NCBI RefSeq assembly: GCF_947491715.1
Contig: NZ_CANLKR010000002.1
Span: 124,001 to 188,000 of the forward strand
DNA length: 64,000 nucleotides
Origin: an uncultured Shewanella sp.
Lineage (GTDB): Bacteria > Pseudomonadota > Gammaproteobacteria > Enterobacterales > Shewanellaceae
Reading direction: 5' to 3'
The notes beneath the pieces were generated by a model. It was not told where the DNA came from, did not search any database, and saw only the letters and a list, made by a program, of their open reading frames with translations. Below are positions 29,906-38,100 of this stretch, in pieces. Every line of letters starts with the position of its first letter. Position 1 is the first letter of the stretch. The translations under genes and the position numbers were made by a program.

Positions 29906-30306
29906 GCTATTAAGCTAAAGCCTTATTAACTGGAATATGAGGTGATTATTTTTTATATGAAAAACTGAATATTTTATTTTGACGGTTTAACCGTGACAGA
30001 GATGAGTTTAACTCATTGTTCATATTGACTGTTTTAGTAAAAACTTCTGTTTAGAGCTTTAATTCTATTTGAAATGTGCTGGAATTAAAAGCAACTGACC
30101 GAAATATAAGTGAAAATATCTGTTCTTATGTTTTTATTGTTTGTTGACTTATCCTGTGAATAGGTTATAGTTAATTCAGCTTGAAAGTTGGGCTTATTTA
30201 TGTGTGTTTCAATACGACCTGTTCGTCCTGTCAACATTAAGTAAACCGGCATTTTCCAGCGTTACCGCCGTTAAGGCTTTAATTTATATATACAGGATTT
30301 AATATC
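29906..30306 (+). promoter_or_regulatory. cold-shock gene promoter and long leader
   Basis: TTGACT (30144-30149) and TATAGT (30166-30171) are 16 bases apart, giving a start near 30178. That leaves a leader of about 130 bases before the csp ATG at 30307. Long structured leaders that control mRNA stability and translation on cold shock are typical of cspA-type genes. The 238 bases before the promoter hold no gene. Confidence 0.55.
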
Positions 30307-30513
30307 ATGTCACAAACTACTGGTGTCGTTAAGTGGTTCAACTCTGATAAAGGTTTCGGATTCATCGAGCAAGAATCAGGCCCAGATGTATTTGTACACT
30401 TCCGTGCAATCAACTCAGACGGTTTCAAAACTCTTGACGAAGGTCAAAAAGTTTCTTTCACCGTTACTCAAGGCCAAAAAGGCCCTCAAGCTGAAAACGT
30501 TACTGTCGTTTAA
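30307..30513 (+). CDS. cold-shock protein, CspA family
   Basis: A 68-residue single cold-shock domain that binds single-stranded RNA and DNA. Both RNA-binding motifs are present: KGFGFIEQ (RNP1) and VFVHFRAI (RNP2). [16 protein letters not shown] is the family N-terminus. Codon choice is that of a highly expressed gene (GAA, GGT, GTT, AAA). An AGGA is found 10 bases before the ATG, and a terminator follows. Confidence 0.95.
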   Translation: MSQTTGVVKWFNSDKGFGFIEQESGPDVFVHFRAINSDGFKTLDEGQKVSFTVTQGQKGPQAENVTVV

Positions 30514-30924
30514 GTTTGAAAATTTACTTGGGTTAATTCAATTTAACTAAGTAAACAAAAAATTCATAAGAGCTGTGTTTAACACGGCTCTTTTTTCATT
30601 TCTGCTTTTATCTTTCTTCATTTTTCCTCTGAAACACCTATTTAATTAGCACTTTTTTGTATTTTATTTTTTAGACTCGTTGATTTTAGAGACAATGGGT
30701 GCCTCATATTAATCTGAAAAATCATTGAACCCTTTGCCCAGTCCCTTGAACACATTTGCGTGTACTATTGTAAAAGTGAATGTTGACGATAGGAAAGCTG
30801 GCTGTGTATGGTAATGAAAGGCGTTAATCAAGAAAACCCTCAAACTAACAGAATAAAGCTGTATCTCTTAGATTGAGGAGCAATAATGAATGCCATATTT
30901 TTTGATAATTAAAGAGGTAAATCT
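30514..30924. other. Intergenic region after the cold-shock gene
   Basis: Apart from the terminator at 30568-30596, no gene is supported. A well-placed GAGGAG before ATG at 30886 opens only an eight-codon frame (MNAIFFDN). Just past it an AT-rich inverted repeat (GATAATTAAAGA at 30905-30916 with TCTTTAATTATT) overlaps the 3' end of the DUF2057 gene. Confidence 0.4.
30568..30596 (+). terminator. terminator after the cold-shock gene
   Basis: AAGAGCTGTG pairs with CACGGCTCTT (one G-T pair) around a short T/A loop, followed by six T. Confidence 0.8.
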
Positions 30925-31563
30925 TTAATTATTCTCAATTCGTTTTTTGAAACTGGCTCTGGTTGCTTCATCGGCTTGACTGTACCAAAAGTCGAGCATT
31001 TGCCCTACATTAACTTGGCTATTAACAGGGGTTGTTGCATTGGATACTTGTGATGTCGTTTGTGGGGCAATAGCCGGAGTATTTTTTACGAGTGTATCCA
31101 GTGCTGCGGGTTGACTGGTTTGATTATAAGCGGCTATTTCAGCCTCATAATCACGACCAAATTGTAATCCTTTTTTCATCAGCTTCCCTTGTTTAAAAGG
31201 GACTGAATTTCCTGTCTTATCGGTGAGTGTGAGTTGAGGTTTATGGTTAAATTGTTGGGCCGCATTCATGGTTCGTAAATTGGGAAGGCTTAAGGAGTAT
31301 GAGGCATTAAAACCTTCAAATGTCATAATGATGACATCGGAATCAAATGAACTCTCTTGATCTTGCTGATAAAAATTACCTTGGTAACGAAAAGCGACTT
31401 GATTAATGCCGTTGGGTAGTTTTATTTTTTCATTTCCAGAAGCATCCTTGCCATTGACTAAAATGAGATCAGAATTATAAGGCATTTTAAGGGTAACATT
31501 GGCTAAAACTGGAAAACCAACACTGAGGGTGATAAGTGCTGCGAACAAGGGCATTTTTTTCAT
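30925..31563 (-). CDS. periplasmic DUF2057 (YccT/UPF0319) protein
   Basis: A 212-residue exported protein with signal peptide (about 1-21, ending PVLA). The mature part resembles DUF2057/UPF0319, known from E. coli YccT: YNSDLILVNGKDASGN, LPNGINQVAFRYQGNF and FNASYSLSLPNLRTMNAAQQFN. From about 163 a Thr/Gln/Ala-rich linker leads to a C-terminal segment MLDFWYSQADEATRASFKKRIEN, seen in many members. In E. coli YccT has been reported as a negative regulator of curli, which is of interest given the curli genes at 55-59 kb; a link here is only inference. Confidence 0.75.
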   Translation of the reverse strand: MKKMPLFAALITLSVGFPVLANVTLKMPYNSDLILVNGKDASGNEKIKLPNGINQVAFRYQGNFYQQDQESSFDSDVIIMTFEGFNASYSLSLPNLRTMNAAQQFNHKPQLTLTDKTGNSVPFKQGKLMKKGLQFGRDYEAEIAAYNQTSQPAALDTLVKNTPAIAPQTTSQVSNATTPVNSQVNVGQMLDFWYSQADEATRASFKKRIENN

Positions 31564-32002
31564 GATATATCCAGTGAGTGATTATAAAGTTTAATGAAAG
31601 TTAATGTTTTAGCATAGCATCGGCCATTGGGTCTGAATACGGAAAAATGTCTACTTTTCTCCTTTTTTGCTGTGCAATGGGATTAATCTGTACAAATGCG
31701 CTTTTGTTGTTACCATCTTGTTCTTTATGGTGTTTAATTGTTAATTTTCTTTGGGTTAATATAGATTACTTCTTAAAAGAAGCAAGAGTGGTGAGTGCTT
31801 TACAAATGAATTTGAGCGCTAGTGATTTGTTGTTTATATTTGCTGGCTCATAAACAAGGGCTTTGGTGCTATGATTCAACTACAATTGACATAATATTTG
31901 TTCATTTGGGGGGATTAGTTCTATGAAAGGCTGGCTAATAGGGTAAAATGATAGAAGTTTTTTAGTATTTGCATTTTTATAAAAAGTGTCTTTGGGGGAA
32001 AT
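31564..32002. other. Intergenic region before corA
   Basis: No convincing gene. A 68-codon Cys/Leu-rich open frame at 31647-31853 has no ribosome binding site and no family features. The corA ATG is preceded by TTGGGGGAA, which serves as ribosome binding site. Confidence 0.45.
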
Positions 32003-32950
32003 ATGATAACAGCCTATGTCTATGAAGATCGTCATCTTACGATCAGTGAATTAAACATACTGGATACTATTCCTCCTGGTACCATTTGGTTAGATCTGTA
32101 TAAACCTGATGATGAAGAACGGGTTTGGTTGAGTGGTTTTTCAGTTGAAGAAGTACCAGATGAAGAGGATATTAATGAAATTGAGGCTTCTGCTCGTTTT
32201 TATCAGAATAAAGATGGCTTACATATCAATTCATTATTCCCACAGCGTGCAGGACAAGATGTCAGAGGTGTTAACGTATCATTCAATTTGAGAGATAACT
32301 TTTTATTGACGATACGTGAAGAAGAAGTGGGGTTAATACGCTTATTACGAAATTATTTACGTTTAGGTCGGATTGAAGTTGCAACACCTCAGGGGCTTTT
32401 CTTGGAGTTATTTAATTTAAAAGTCGATTACCTTTCTGATTTAATAGAAGATGTTTATACAGTATTAGAAAATGTCAGTGAAGAGGTTTTTAAAAATGAA
32501 GAGCTGGATGATGTGTTTAAACTCATTACTCGTCAAGAAGACTCAAATGGAAAGATACGGTTAAGTTTACTTGATACTCAACGTTCATTGCGCTACATGC
32601 AAAGGTACTATCGTGGGGAATTATCGGAGCATGAGTTAAAAGATTTGCGGGAAATGTTATCAGATATCGAGTCTCTAATGCCGCACAGTCAGTTTATTTT
32701 TGATAAGTTGAATTTTTTATTGGATGCTGCCATGGGCTTCAGTGGGTTACAGCAAAATAAAATCATTAAGATTTTTTCCGTTGCAGCGGTCATTTTCCTC
32801 CCTCCAACGGTTATTGCCAGTGGTTACGGAATGAACTTTGTTCATATGCCTGAACTTCAATGGACTTTTGGCTATCCAATGGCTATTTTGATGATGTTTG
32901 GTAGTGCTGCGGGAACCTATTTTTTCTTTAAGCGTAAAGGCTGGCTATAA
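32003..32950 (+). CDS. corA: magnesium/cobalt transporter CorA
   Basis: CorA is the pentameric inner-membrane channel for Mg2+ uptake. The 315-residue product matches E. coli CorA (316) along its length. A large acidic cytoplasmic domain (EEVPDEEDINEIEASARFYQNKDGLHI) is followed by the long stalk helix, two C-terminal membrane helices (about 256-275 and 289-308) and the pore-loop signature GMNFVHMPELQW. The product ends in basic KRKGWL, as in the family. The phoQ-phoP genes, which sense Mg2+ in enterics, lie 1.5 kb away. Confidence 0.95.
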   Translation: MITAYVYEDRHLTISELNILDTIPPGTIWLDLYKPDDEERVWLSGFSVEEVPDEEDINEIEASARFYQNKDGLHINSLFPQRAGQDVRGVNVSFNLRDNFLLTIREEEVGLIRLLRNYLRLGRIEVATPQGLFLELFNLKVDYLSDLIEDVYTVLENVSEEVFKNEELDDVFKLITRQEDSNGKIRLSLLDTQRSLRYMQRYYRGELSEHELKDLREMLSDIESLMPHSQFIFDKLNFLLDAAMGFSGLQQNKIIKIFSVAAVIFLPPTVIASGYGMNFVHMPELQWTFGYPMAILMMFGSAAGTYFFFKRKGWL

Positions 32951-32964
32951 AGTCGTTACAGGGT

Positions 32965-33270
32965 TCATATTGATTTTAATTTCATTACACAAGTAGGCAT
33001 GTGATTTGTGCCTGTTTGTTCGAGCACTGAAGATAAATGGTTGAGTTTTTCGGTTAAGACTGTCATTGCGAGGTGGCTTCTTTCACCGCCATTGTGGCAT
33101 CGATTGAGTCGCAGCATTAAATTATGTTGGATACACATGAGTTGGTGTTGATGATTTGGGTGTGTTGTGGTGATGGTTTCGTTTGTTAAGCGTTCTTGTA
33201 GTTTATTCAATGCTTGGGGATCGTGTTTGGCTAACCACTTTAATTCATCAAAAGGGGGTAAAGGTTCCAT
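32965..33270 (-). CDS. DUF3135 family protein
   Basis: A 101-residue soluble protein of the DUF3135 type, recognised by PPFDELKWLAKHDPQALNKLQERLTNETI at the N-terminus. Function is unknown. The rest is a helical His/Gln/Leu-rich stretch containing four Cys or Met-Cys positions without a clear metal motif. It converges with corA, 14 bases from its stop. Confidence 0.7.
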   Translation of the reverse strand: MEPLPPFDELKWLAKHDPQALNKLQERLTNETITTTHPNHQHQLMCIQHNLMLRLNRCHNGGERSHLAMTVLTEKLNHLSSVLEQTGTNHMPTCVMKLKSI

Positions 33271-33423
33271 CTTATCTCCTCATTTATTCTTATAACATTA
33301 ACGTTAGTCTAGTTTTCTACTTTTATCGAGTGAGCTTAAGTCTCAAGGGGATTTATACATTTACTTTATAAACACATACCTTTTACAATGAGATAATTTT
33401 TATTGTTTGGGTGTAGGGCGTGT

Positions 33424-34119
33424 ATGGATTTTATTGAAGTATATGAAAATGCAATTCCAGAGAGCTTATGTGATGAGTTGATGACGGTGTTAGATCAACA
33501 TAAAGGGACGGTTCGCGGGCGAACGGGTCATGGTGTTGATGTCGATAAAAAAGATAGCTTAGATTTAACTTTAGATAGTTTTGCAGATTTAAGTGGGTTA
33601 AGAAATACTTTATTAACGCATGCATTAAAGCCCATTACACAATACTTTGATCAATATTCAATGGCTTTGATGGGGGCTGTTGCTGTCAATGTTGCAGATG
33701 ATAAAGGCGACTCTGTGACTTTGACTCCTGATAATTATGAGGCGTTGGGGAGACCAAGAGCACAAGCATTAGTAAAATATTTATATAGAAGTGGTTCCAT
33801 CAACATTCAAAAGTATCAAAAAAATAAAGGGGGATACCCTCACTGGCATTCAGAGCAGTTTCCCCAATTAAATCATAATGAAGCTTTACATCGTGTTGTG
33901 CTTTATATGTTTTATTTGAATGATGTTGAAGAAGGAGGAGAAACCGAGTTTTTCTACCAAAACAAGAAATTAAAGCCTAAAAAAGGCACTATGGTTATCG
34001 CTCCTGCCAGTTTTACACATAGTCACCGTGGGATCACGCCAAAAAGTGGTGATAAATACATTGCAACGTCTTGGGTAATGTTCAACCGTGCAGAACAATT
34101 GTATGCACCAATGAAGTAG
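33424..34119 (+). CDS. 2OG-Fe(II) oxygenase with an HxE iron motif
   Basis: A 231-residue protein of the prolyl-4-hydroxylase-like 2-oxoglutarate oxygenase group. The iron ligands appear as His142-x-Glu144 (YPHWHSEQFP) and a distal His in FTHSHRG (about 201), with Lys211 (GDKYIATSWVMF) in the place of the usual 2-oxoglutarate-binding Arg. HxE instead of HxD is less common; it may be a conserved trait of this subgroup. The ATG at 33424 is preferred to one seven codons upstream because AGGG precedes it. The CCAATGAAG/CTTCATTGG hairpin over its stop codon may slow termination or act as a weak terminator. Confidence 0.75.
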   Translation: MDFIEVYENAIPESLCDELMTVLDQHKGTVRGRTGHGVDVDKKDSLDLTLDSFADLSGLRNTLLTHALKPITQYFDQYSMALMGAVAVNVADDKGDSVTLTPDNYEALGRPRAQALVKYLYRSGSINIQKYQKNKGGYPHWHSEQFPQLNHNEALHRVVLYMFYLNDVEEGGETEFFYQNKKLKPKKGTMVIAPASFTHSHRGITPKSGDKYIATSWVMFNRAEQLYAPMK

Positions 34120-34421
34120 GTAAGCTTCATTGGGGTCACTGACTGATGATTTTTTAATTAACTTGAGTGCAGAGCTTCCACTAATCGTAGAGTGCTAATG
34201 GGAAGCTCGCCTTGGTTGCAATCAAAATGTCGACATTTAGAAAAAGAACAAGTTAATAGAACAAGGTATGATTTAATTATTTTCTGGCACGTATTATCCA
34301 GAGTTAAGATGACACAGTTATTCGTCATGTTTATTGGTATGTAAAGCTTGTCCTTTTAGCTTAATATGAAGCGGTTCTATAGGTGTAAATGACCTGAATG
34401 CGACTTGACTTTATTGCAGGG
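34120..34421. other. Intergenic region between the oxygenase gene and phoQ
   Basis: The genes converge here. Besides the hairpin at 34108-34133 that spans the oxygenase stop codon, I see no gene and no clear phoQ terminator. Confidence 0.4.
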
Positions 34422-35771
34422 TTACACAGGAATCGATATTCTAAAACATGCACCTTCTAATGCTGATGTTTCAATAGAGAGGTGACCACCGTAACTGGTG
34501 ATAATTTCATGACACACTGCAAGTCCTATACCTTGACCAGCTTGTTGTGTATCGGCTCTGACACCGCGCTGGATAATTTTCTGGCGGATATTTTCATCAA
34601 CACCAGGACCATCATCTTCAACGACTAATTCAAATTGGCCTGCATCATTAAAGTATGATGATACCGAGACTCGGCTAATGCATAATTTAAATGCATTTTC
34701 CATTAGGTTTCCACACAGTTCCATCAAATCGCCTTTATCGCCAGGAAAGACATGATCTTGGCTAATTGTTGCCTCAAACTGTACGCGTTTATCCTTGTAT
34801 ACTTTAAATAACATTTGTGAGAGTTGTTCAACGAGTGGGGCAATGTGCGTCTGTTCTTGTTTTAATCCCTTACGTCCTAACATGGCCCTTCTTAATTGGT
34901 ATTTAACTAATTGATCCATTTGACTCACCTGCTCCATGATTTTTTCACCGACATGATTTCTATCTAATGATTTATCATCAGTGATTGCATGCACTGCAGC
35001 TAAGCGGGTTTTCAGGCTATGGGCAAGGTCGTTCATTGCATTTTGGTATCTTTCTTGTTGTGCACTGGACTGTTGTAGTAATTGGTTAAGTGCTTGTGTT
35101 ACCCCTTCTAGTTCAACGGGATAACCATCAGAAAGGGATTTAGACTTACCACTATTAATGGAGTGTAATTCATTTCGAAGTCGGACCAAGGGGCTCATTC
35201 CCCAATAAGCTGCACTGATCAGTAATACTAAGGCGAGGGCGAGTACCATGCCTAGTCGTAAGTAGGTTCTGCGGCTGAATTGGTCGTATTCTTGCTCGAG
35301 TTTTTGAGCATCTTTCATGACGAGAAGATTGTAATGACCACCGGCCAAATTAAAAGTTAATAAGTAAACAAAGTAGCCTTTGGAATCGGCCAAAGTTAAG
35401 TAATAAGGCGGAGATTCATATCGAATACTATTAAAGCGTTCGCAGGTATCAAAAAGCCCTCTGTCAACGGCGAGAGAGGAGGTCCAGACTTGTTTAAAAT
35501 TATCATCACAACTTGCAATAATATATTTTTCTGGAGTGACGTTACTGTTTCGCCAAGCACTCGTATCAGGGATCAGGTTATGCTCTCTAAGCTCCGCAGC
35601 CACTTTGGGAATTTCTGAAATGAGTTTTGCTGTTTCTTCATTGTAATTATTTTGAGCATGTAAAATATTTGTCAGCCAAGCCAGTGCAAAACCAACCAGT
35701 GCAATAATGGATAATGAGGTGAGAAACATCCGTGTTAACAGACGTTTCTTAAAAAGGGTGTTTAACTGCAT
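34422..35771 (-). CDS. phoQ: PhoQ-like sensor histidine kinase
   Basis: A 449-residue inner-membrane sensor kinase. Membrane helices near 13-36 and 172-190 bracket a periplasmic sensor domain of about 135 residues. HAMP-like sequence follows, then the dimerisation helix with phospho-acceptor His251 (DLAHSLKTRL), and the ATPase domain with N-box LCGNLMENAFK, G1 EDDGPGV and G2 GQGIGLAV. The acidic cluster that binds Mg2+ in enteric PhoQ is less evident here. It overlaps phoP by 10 bases, so the pair is coupled. Assignment rests mainly on the very PhoP-like partner. Confidence 0.85.
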   Translation of the reverse strand: MQLNTLFKKRLLTRMFLTSLSIIALVGFALAWLTNILHAQNNYNEETAKLISEIPKVAAELREHNLIPDTSAWRNSNVTPEKYIIASCDDNFKQVWTSSLAVDRGLFDTCERFNSIRYESPPYYLTLADSKGYFVYLLTFNLAGGHYNLLVMKDAQKLEQEYDQFSRRTYLRLGMVLALALVLLISAAYWGMSPLVRLRNELHSINSGKSKSLSDGYPVELEGVTQALNQLLQQSSAQQERYQNAMNDLAHSLKTRLAAVHAITDDKSLDRNHVGEKIMEQVSQMDQLVKYQLRRAMLGRKGLKQEQTHIAPLVEQLSQMLFKVYKDKRVQFEATISQDHVFPGDKGDLMELCGNLMENAFKLCISRVSVSSYFNDAGQFELVVEDDGPGVDENIRQKIIQRGVRADTQQAGQGIGLAVCHEIITSYGGHLSIETSALEGACFRISIPV

Positions 35772-36436
35772 GGTAAGTTAAATTTGTAGCCCTGTCCTCG
35801 AATGGTGGCGATAGGGTTTTCAATGCCTTCTTTAGAGAGTTTTTTACGTAAGCGGCTGACCATAACCTCAATGGTGTTGGGATCACCTTCTTTATCAGCA
35901 TAAATCACATCAAGTAAACGTTGTTTTGCTACAACTTCATGACAATGACGCATTAAATACTCTAAAATTTGGTATTCAAATGCAGTAACTTCCATTGGAA
36001 TCCCATGTAAACTCAGTTGTTTTGCAGCTAAGTCTAATGCCAAGGGGCCACTATTAATAACGGGTTTGACAAATCCTGCACTTCGCCTAACTAATGCATC
36101 CAATCTTGCAACAAGCTCTTCTTTTTGAAAAGGCTTAACTAAATAATCATCTGCTCCAGCGTTTAAACCTTCAACTTTATCCTGCCAGTTAACTCGTGCG
36201 GTGAGGATTAATATTGGCGCTTTTAAATCATTATCACGCAACTTTTGAATTAAACTGATCCCATTTTCATCAGGCAGACCTAAGTCTATGATTGCCACAT
36301 CAATAGGATAATTTGTGGCTTGGTAAAAGCCTTCTTTGGCTGTGGGTGCGGTTTGTACTTGATTTCCTAACTCACTTAATTGAACTTGTAAGTGGTGGGA
36401 TAGGATGGGATCATCCTCAACAACCAAAATCCTCAT
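35762..36436 (-). CDS. phoP: PhoP-like response regulator
   Basis: A 224-residue OmpR-family regulator. The receiver domain has the acidic pair EDD (7-9), phospho-acceptor Asp51 (IIDLGLPDENG) and Lys in YLVKPF. The winged-helix domain (about 125-222) ends ATIRGQGYKFNLP. It is close to E. coli PhoP throughout (VDLGLPDEDGLSLI, SWQDKVE, VRGQGY). In enterics PhoP controls Mg2+ and envelope-stress genes; corA nearby fits a Mg2+ theme, by inference. Confidence 0.92.
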   Translation of the reverse strand: MRILVVEDDPILSHHLQVQLSELGNQVQTAPTAKEGFYQATNYPIDVAIIDLGLPDENGISLIQKLRDNDLKAPILILTARVNWQDKVEGLNAGADDYLVKPFQKEELVARLDALVRRSAGFVKPVINSGPLALDLAAKQLSLHGIPMEVTAFEYQILEYLMRHCHEVVAKQRLLDVIYADKEGDPNTIEVMVSRLRKKLSKEGIENPIATIRGQGYKFNLPCS

Positions 36437-36827
36437 AATTTTGCGTCCTCAAAGGGCGTTGATATCGACAAATACGCGCCAATAAGCGTTGACATATTTG
36501 TGATTTGATTTTTTATTCATGTTTATCACTCAGTATAAACCATGTTTTATGAGTATAAACTTAACCGTGGCTGAATTTAAACGAATCGTTAATCCTTTAT
36601 TATACCTAAGTGTTTAGAAGATGCGAATAATCGATGTTTATATGATGAATAATTGACGGATGTGCATGGTTGATGGTGAGTTGATTGAGAGGGGAAAAAG
36701 CGTGATTTGGCTGACGAGTATCAAAGTAATTCAGTTAAAAAAGGGAATTATTCCACTTATTGCTAGGTTTATAGTAACTTTTTAGTTAAAATCTAGTAAA
36801 TTAAAATGTTTTTATTTTGAGTTTTAG
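36437..36827. promoter_or_regulatory. phoP upstream region with repeated GTTTAT sites
   Basis: The repeat AGTATAAAC occurs at 36532-36540 and 36552-36560, a 20-bp period, with GTTTAT at 36521-36526 and GTTTTAT at 36544-36550. Read on the minus strand these are GTTTAT-type half-sites like those of the enteric PhoP box (GTTTA repeats). They lie 85-125 bases before phoP, suggesting autoregulation. The rest of the gap up to 36827 holds no gene. Confidence 0.4.
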
Positions 36828-37673
36828 ATGGTTTTTTTTAAAAAATTCAACATCTTGTTATTTTTTATGATGTTGCCTAAGGTTTTTGCAGCTGAACTAT
36901 TAATGACTGCGATCCCTAATGATGAGCAAAATATTGTTGATCATCATTTTAGTGTTGTTGCTGATTATTTGACAGAAGCCTTGGAGGTAGATGTGAAATA
37001 TATTCCAGTTAACTCTTATGCTGAGGCTGTTGAACTTTTTAAGGAAGATCAAGTGCAATTGGCATGGTTTGGTGGATTGTCGGGTGTACAGGCTAGGCGT
37101 GCTGTGCCGGGTTCAGAGGCCATAGCACAGGGTTTAGAAGATCAATTCTTTCGCAGCTATTTTATTGCTAATGCTTCTGCAGATATCTTACCCTCGAAGA
37201 GTTTTCCTAATTTAAATGGCTATACTTTTACTTTTGGTTCACCAGACTCGACATCTGGTCGGTTAATGCCGCAATTTTTTATTGAGCGTAATTTAGGCAA
37301 AGCACCTCATGATGTTTTTCGGCGAGTGGGTTTTACGGAAAATCATTTAGAAACCATTCAGAAAGTACAATCAGGTCTTTATCAAGTGGGAGCTGTGGAT
37401 TATAAAGTATGGGAGCGGGCTGTTTCAAAGGGTTTAGTGGATTTTCAAAAAGTGTCGGTCATATGGGAAAGTCCTTCTTTTCCTGATACACAGTGGACAG
37501 TGAGGGCTGATATGGATCAGCAATTTGGACAAGGATTCAAGAAAAAACTTCAGCAGGCATTATTAAGTATGCGTAGCGCAGGCCCAGAATCAAGATTATT
37601 ATATGTACCTGTCGAAAATCATGATTATAAACCTATTGAAGATGTCGCTCGTGCGATAGGCTTGATTGATTAA
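36828..37673 (+). CDS. PhnD-like periplasmic binding protein (putative selenate type)
   Basis: A 281-residue exported binding protein with a signal peptide ending KVFA (about residue 21). The sequence TAIPNDEQNIVDHHF, QLAWFGGLSGVQARRAVPGSEAIAQG, RSYFIANASADI and FTFGSPDSTSGRLMPQFF fits the PhnD/phosphonate-binding superfamily, and closely the branch annotated as putative selenate ABC transporter substrate-binding protein. No ATPase or permease gene is adjacent, so the protein is an orphan here. Ligand identity is unproven. The flanking gaps give no operon partner. Confidence 0.75.
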   Translation: MVFFKKFNILLFFMMLPKVFAAELLMTAIPNDEQNIVDHHFSVVADYLTEALEVDVKYIPVNSYAEAVELFKEDQVQLAWFGGLSGVQARRAVPGSEAIAQGLEDQFFRSYFIANASADILPSKSFPNLNGYTFTFGSPDSTSGRLMPQFFIERNLGKAPHDVFRRVGFTENHLETIQKVQSGLYQVGAVDYKVWERAVSKGLVDFQKVSVIWESPSFPDTQWTVRADMDQQFGQGFKKKLQQALLSMRSAGPESRLLYVPVENHDYKPIEDVARAIGLID

Positions 37674-38100
37674 TTGCACCTTAATCGATTTTTAATATTT
37701 AATGATGTTACAAATAAACGTGCTTTAATGATGGTATTGAGGATCTAGCCTAGTCTTCGAAATCCTCTTCAGTCTAACAAGGAAGTCTAGGATACAGAGT
37801 CAAACACCACCAGCGAGCGTTTACTTTATAAAAGAGTGAACCACAGTGTTTGTGCACCTTTCTACGAAGTTACCGCTTGTTTATGCCTAATCCCACTGAT
37901 GGAAAGAGAGATGTTTAAGTCAAAGGTGGGAAAAATGATATCGCAACGTTTTACTGTATTTAGTTCTCAGAAGCTACTGCAGCAATCATCTGTAAGGTTA
38001 ACAGATCTTAGTGTGAAGAACACTTTTTATGGCTTGATAGGTGATCCAAGGTTCATTTTCTACCTATACTTTGAGATTGAGTCTCGGCTTAGAGTGTAAA
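37674..38100 (+). other. Intergenic region with a possible pseudoknot
   Basis: Two pairings interlock: GAGGAT (37739-37744) with ATCCTC (37762-37767), and CCTAG-t-CTTC (37749-37758) with GAAG-t-CTAGG (37782-37791). The 5' arm of the second lies in the loop of the first, the geometry of an H-type pseudoknot or of two alternative folds. A weak hairpin with a T run follows the binding-protein gene (37666-37687). An open frame at 37836-38099 is not supported. Confidence 0.35.

Noticed and set aside
30886-30912. Eight-codon leader peptide before the DUF2057 3' end
   Set aside because: A good ribosome binding site exists but there is no downstream gene on that strand for it to regulate within reach.
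31647-31853. 68-codon Cys/Leu-rich open frame before corA
   Set aside because: No ribosome binding site, odd composition, and no operon context.
31926-32947. 12-base identity (AAAGGCTGGCTA) before corA and at the corA 3' end
   Set aside because: It resembled the other 3'-end duplications, but the match does not extend, and repeats of this length are expected by chance in 64 kb.
37836-38099. 87-codon open frame ending just before the 38.1 kb gene
   Set aside because: The close spacing looked like coupling, but the sequence lacks a good start and coding character, and I could not tie it to any family.
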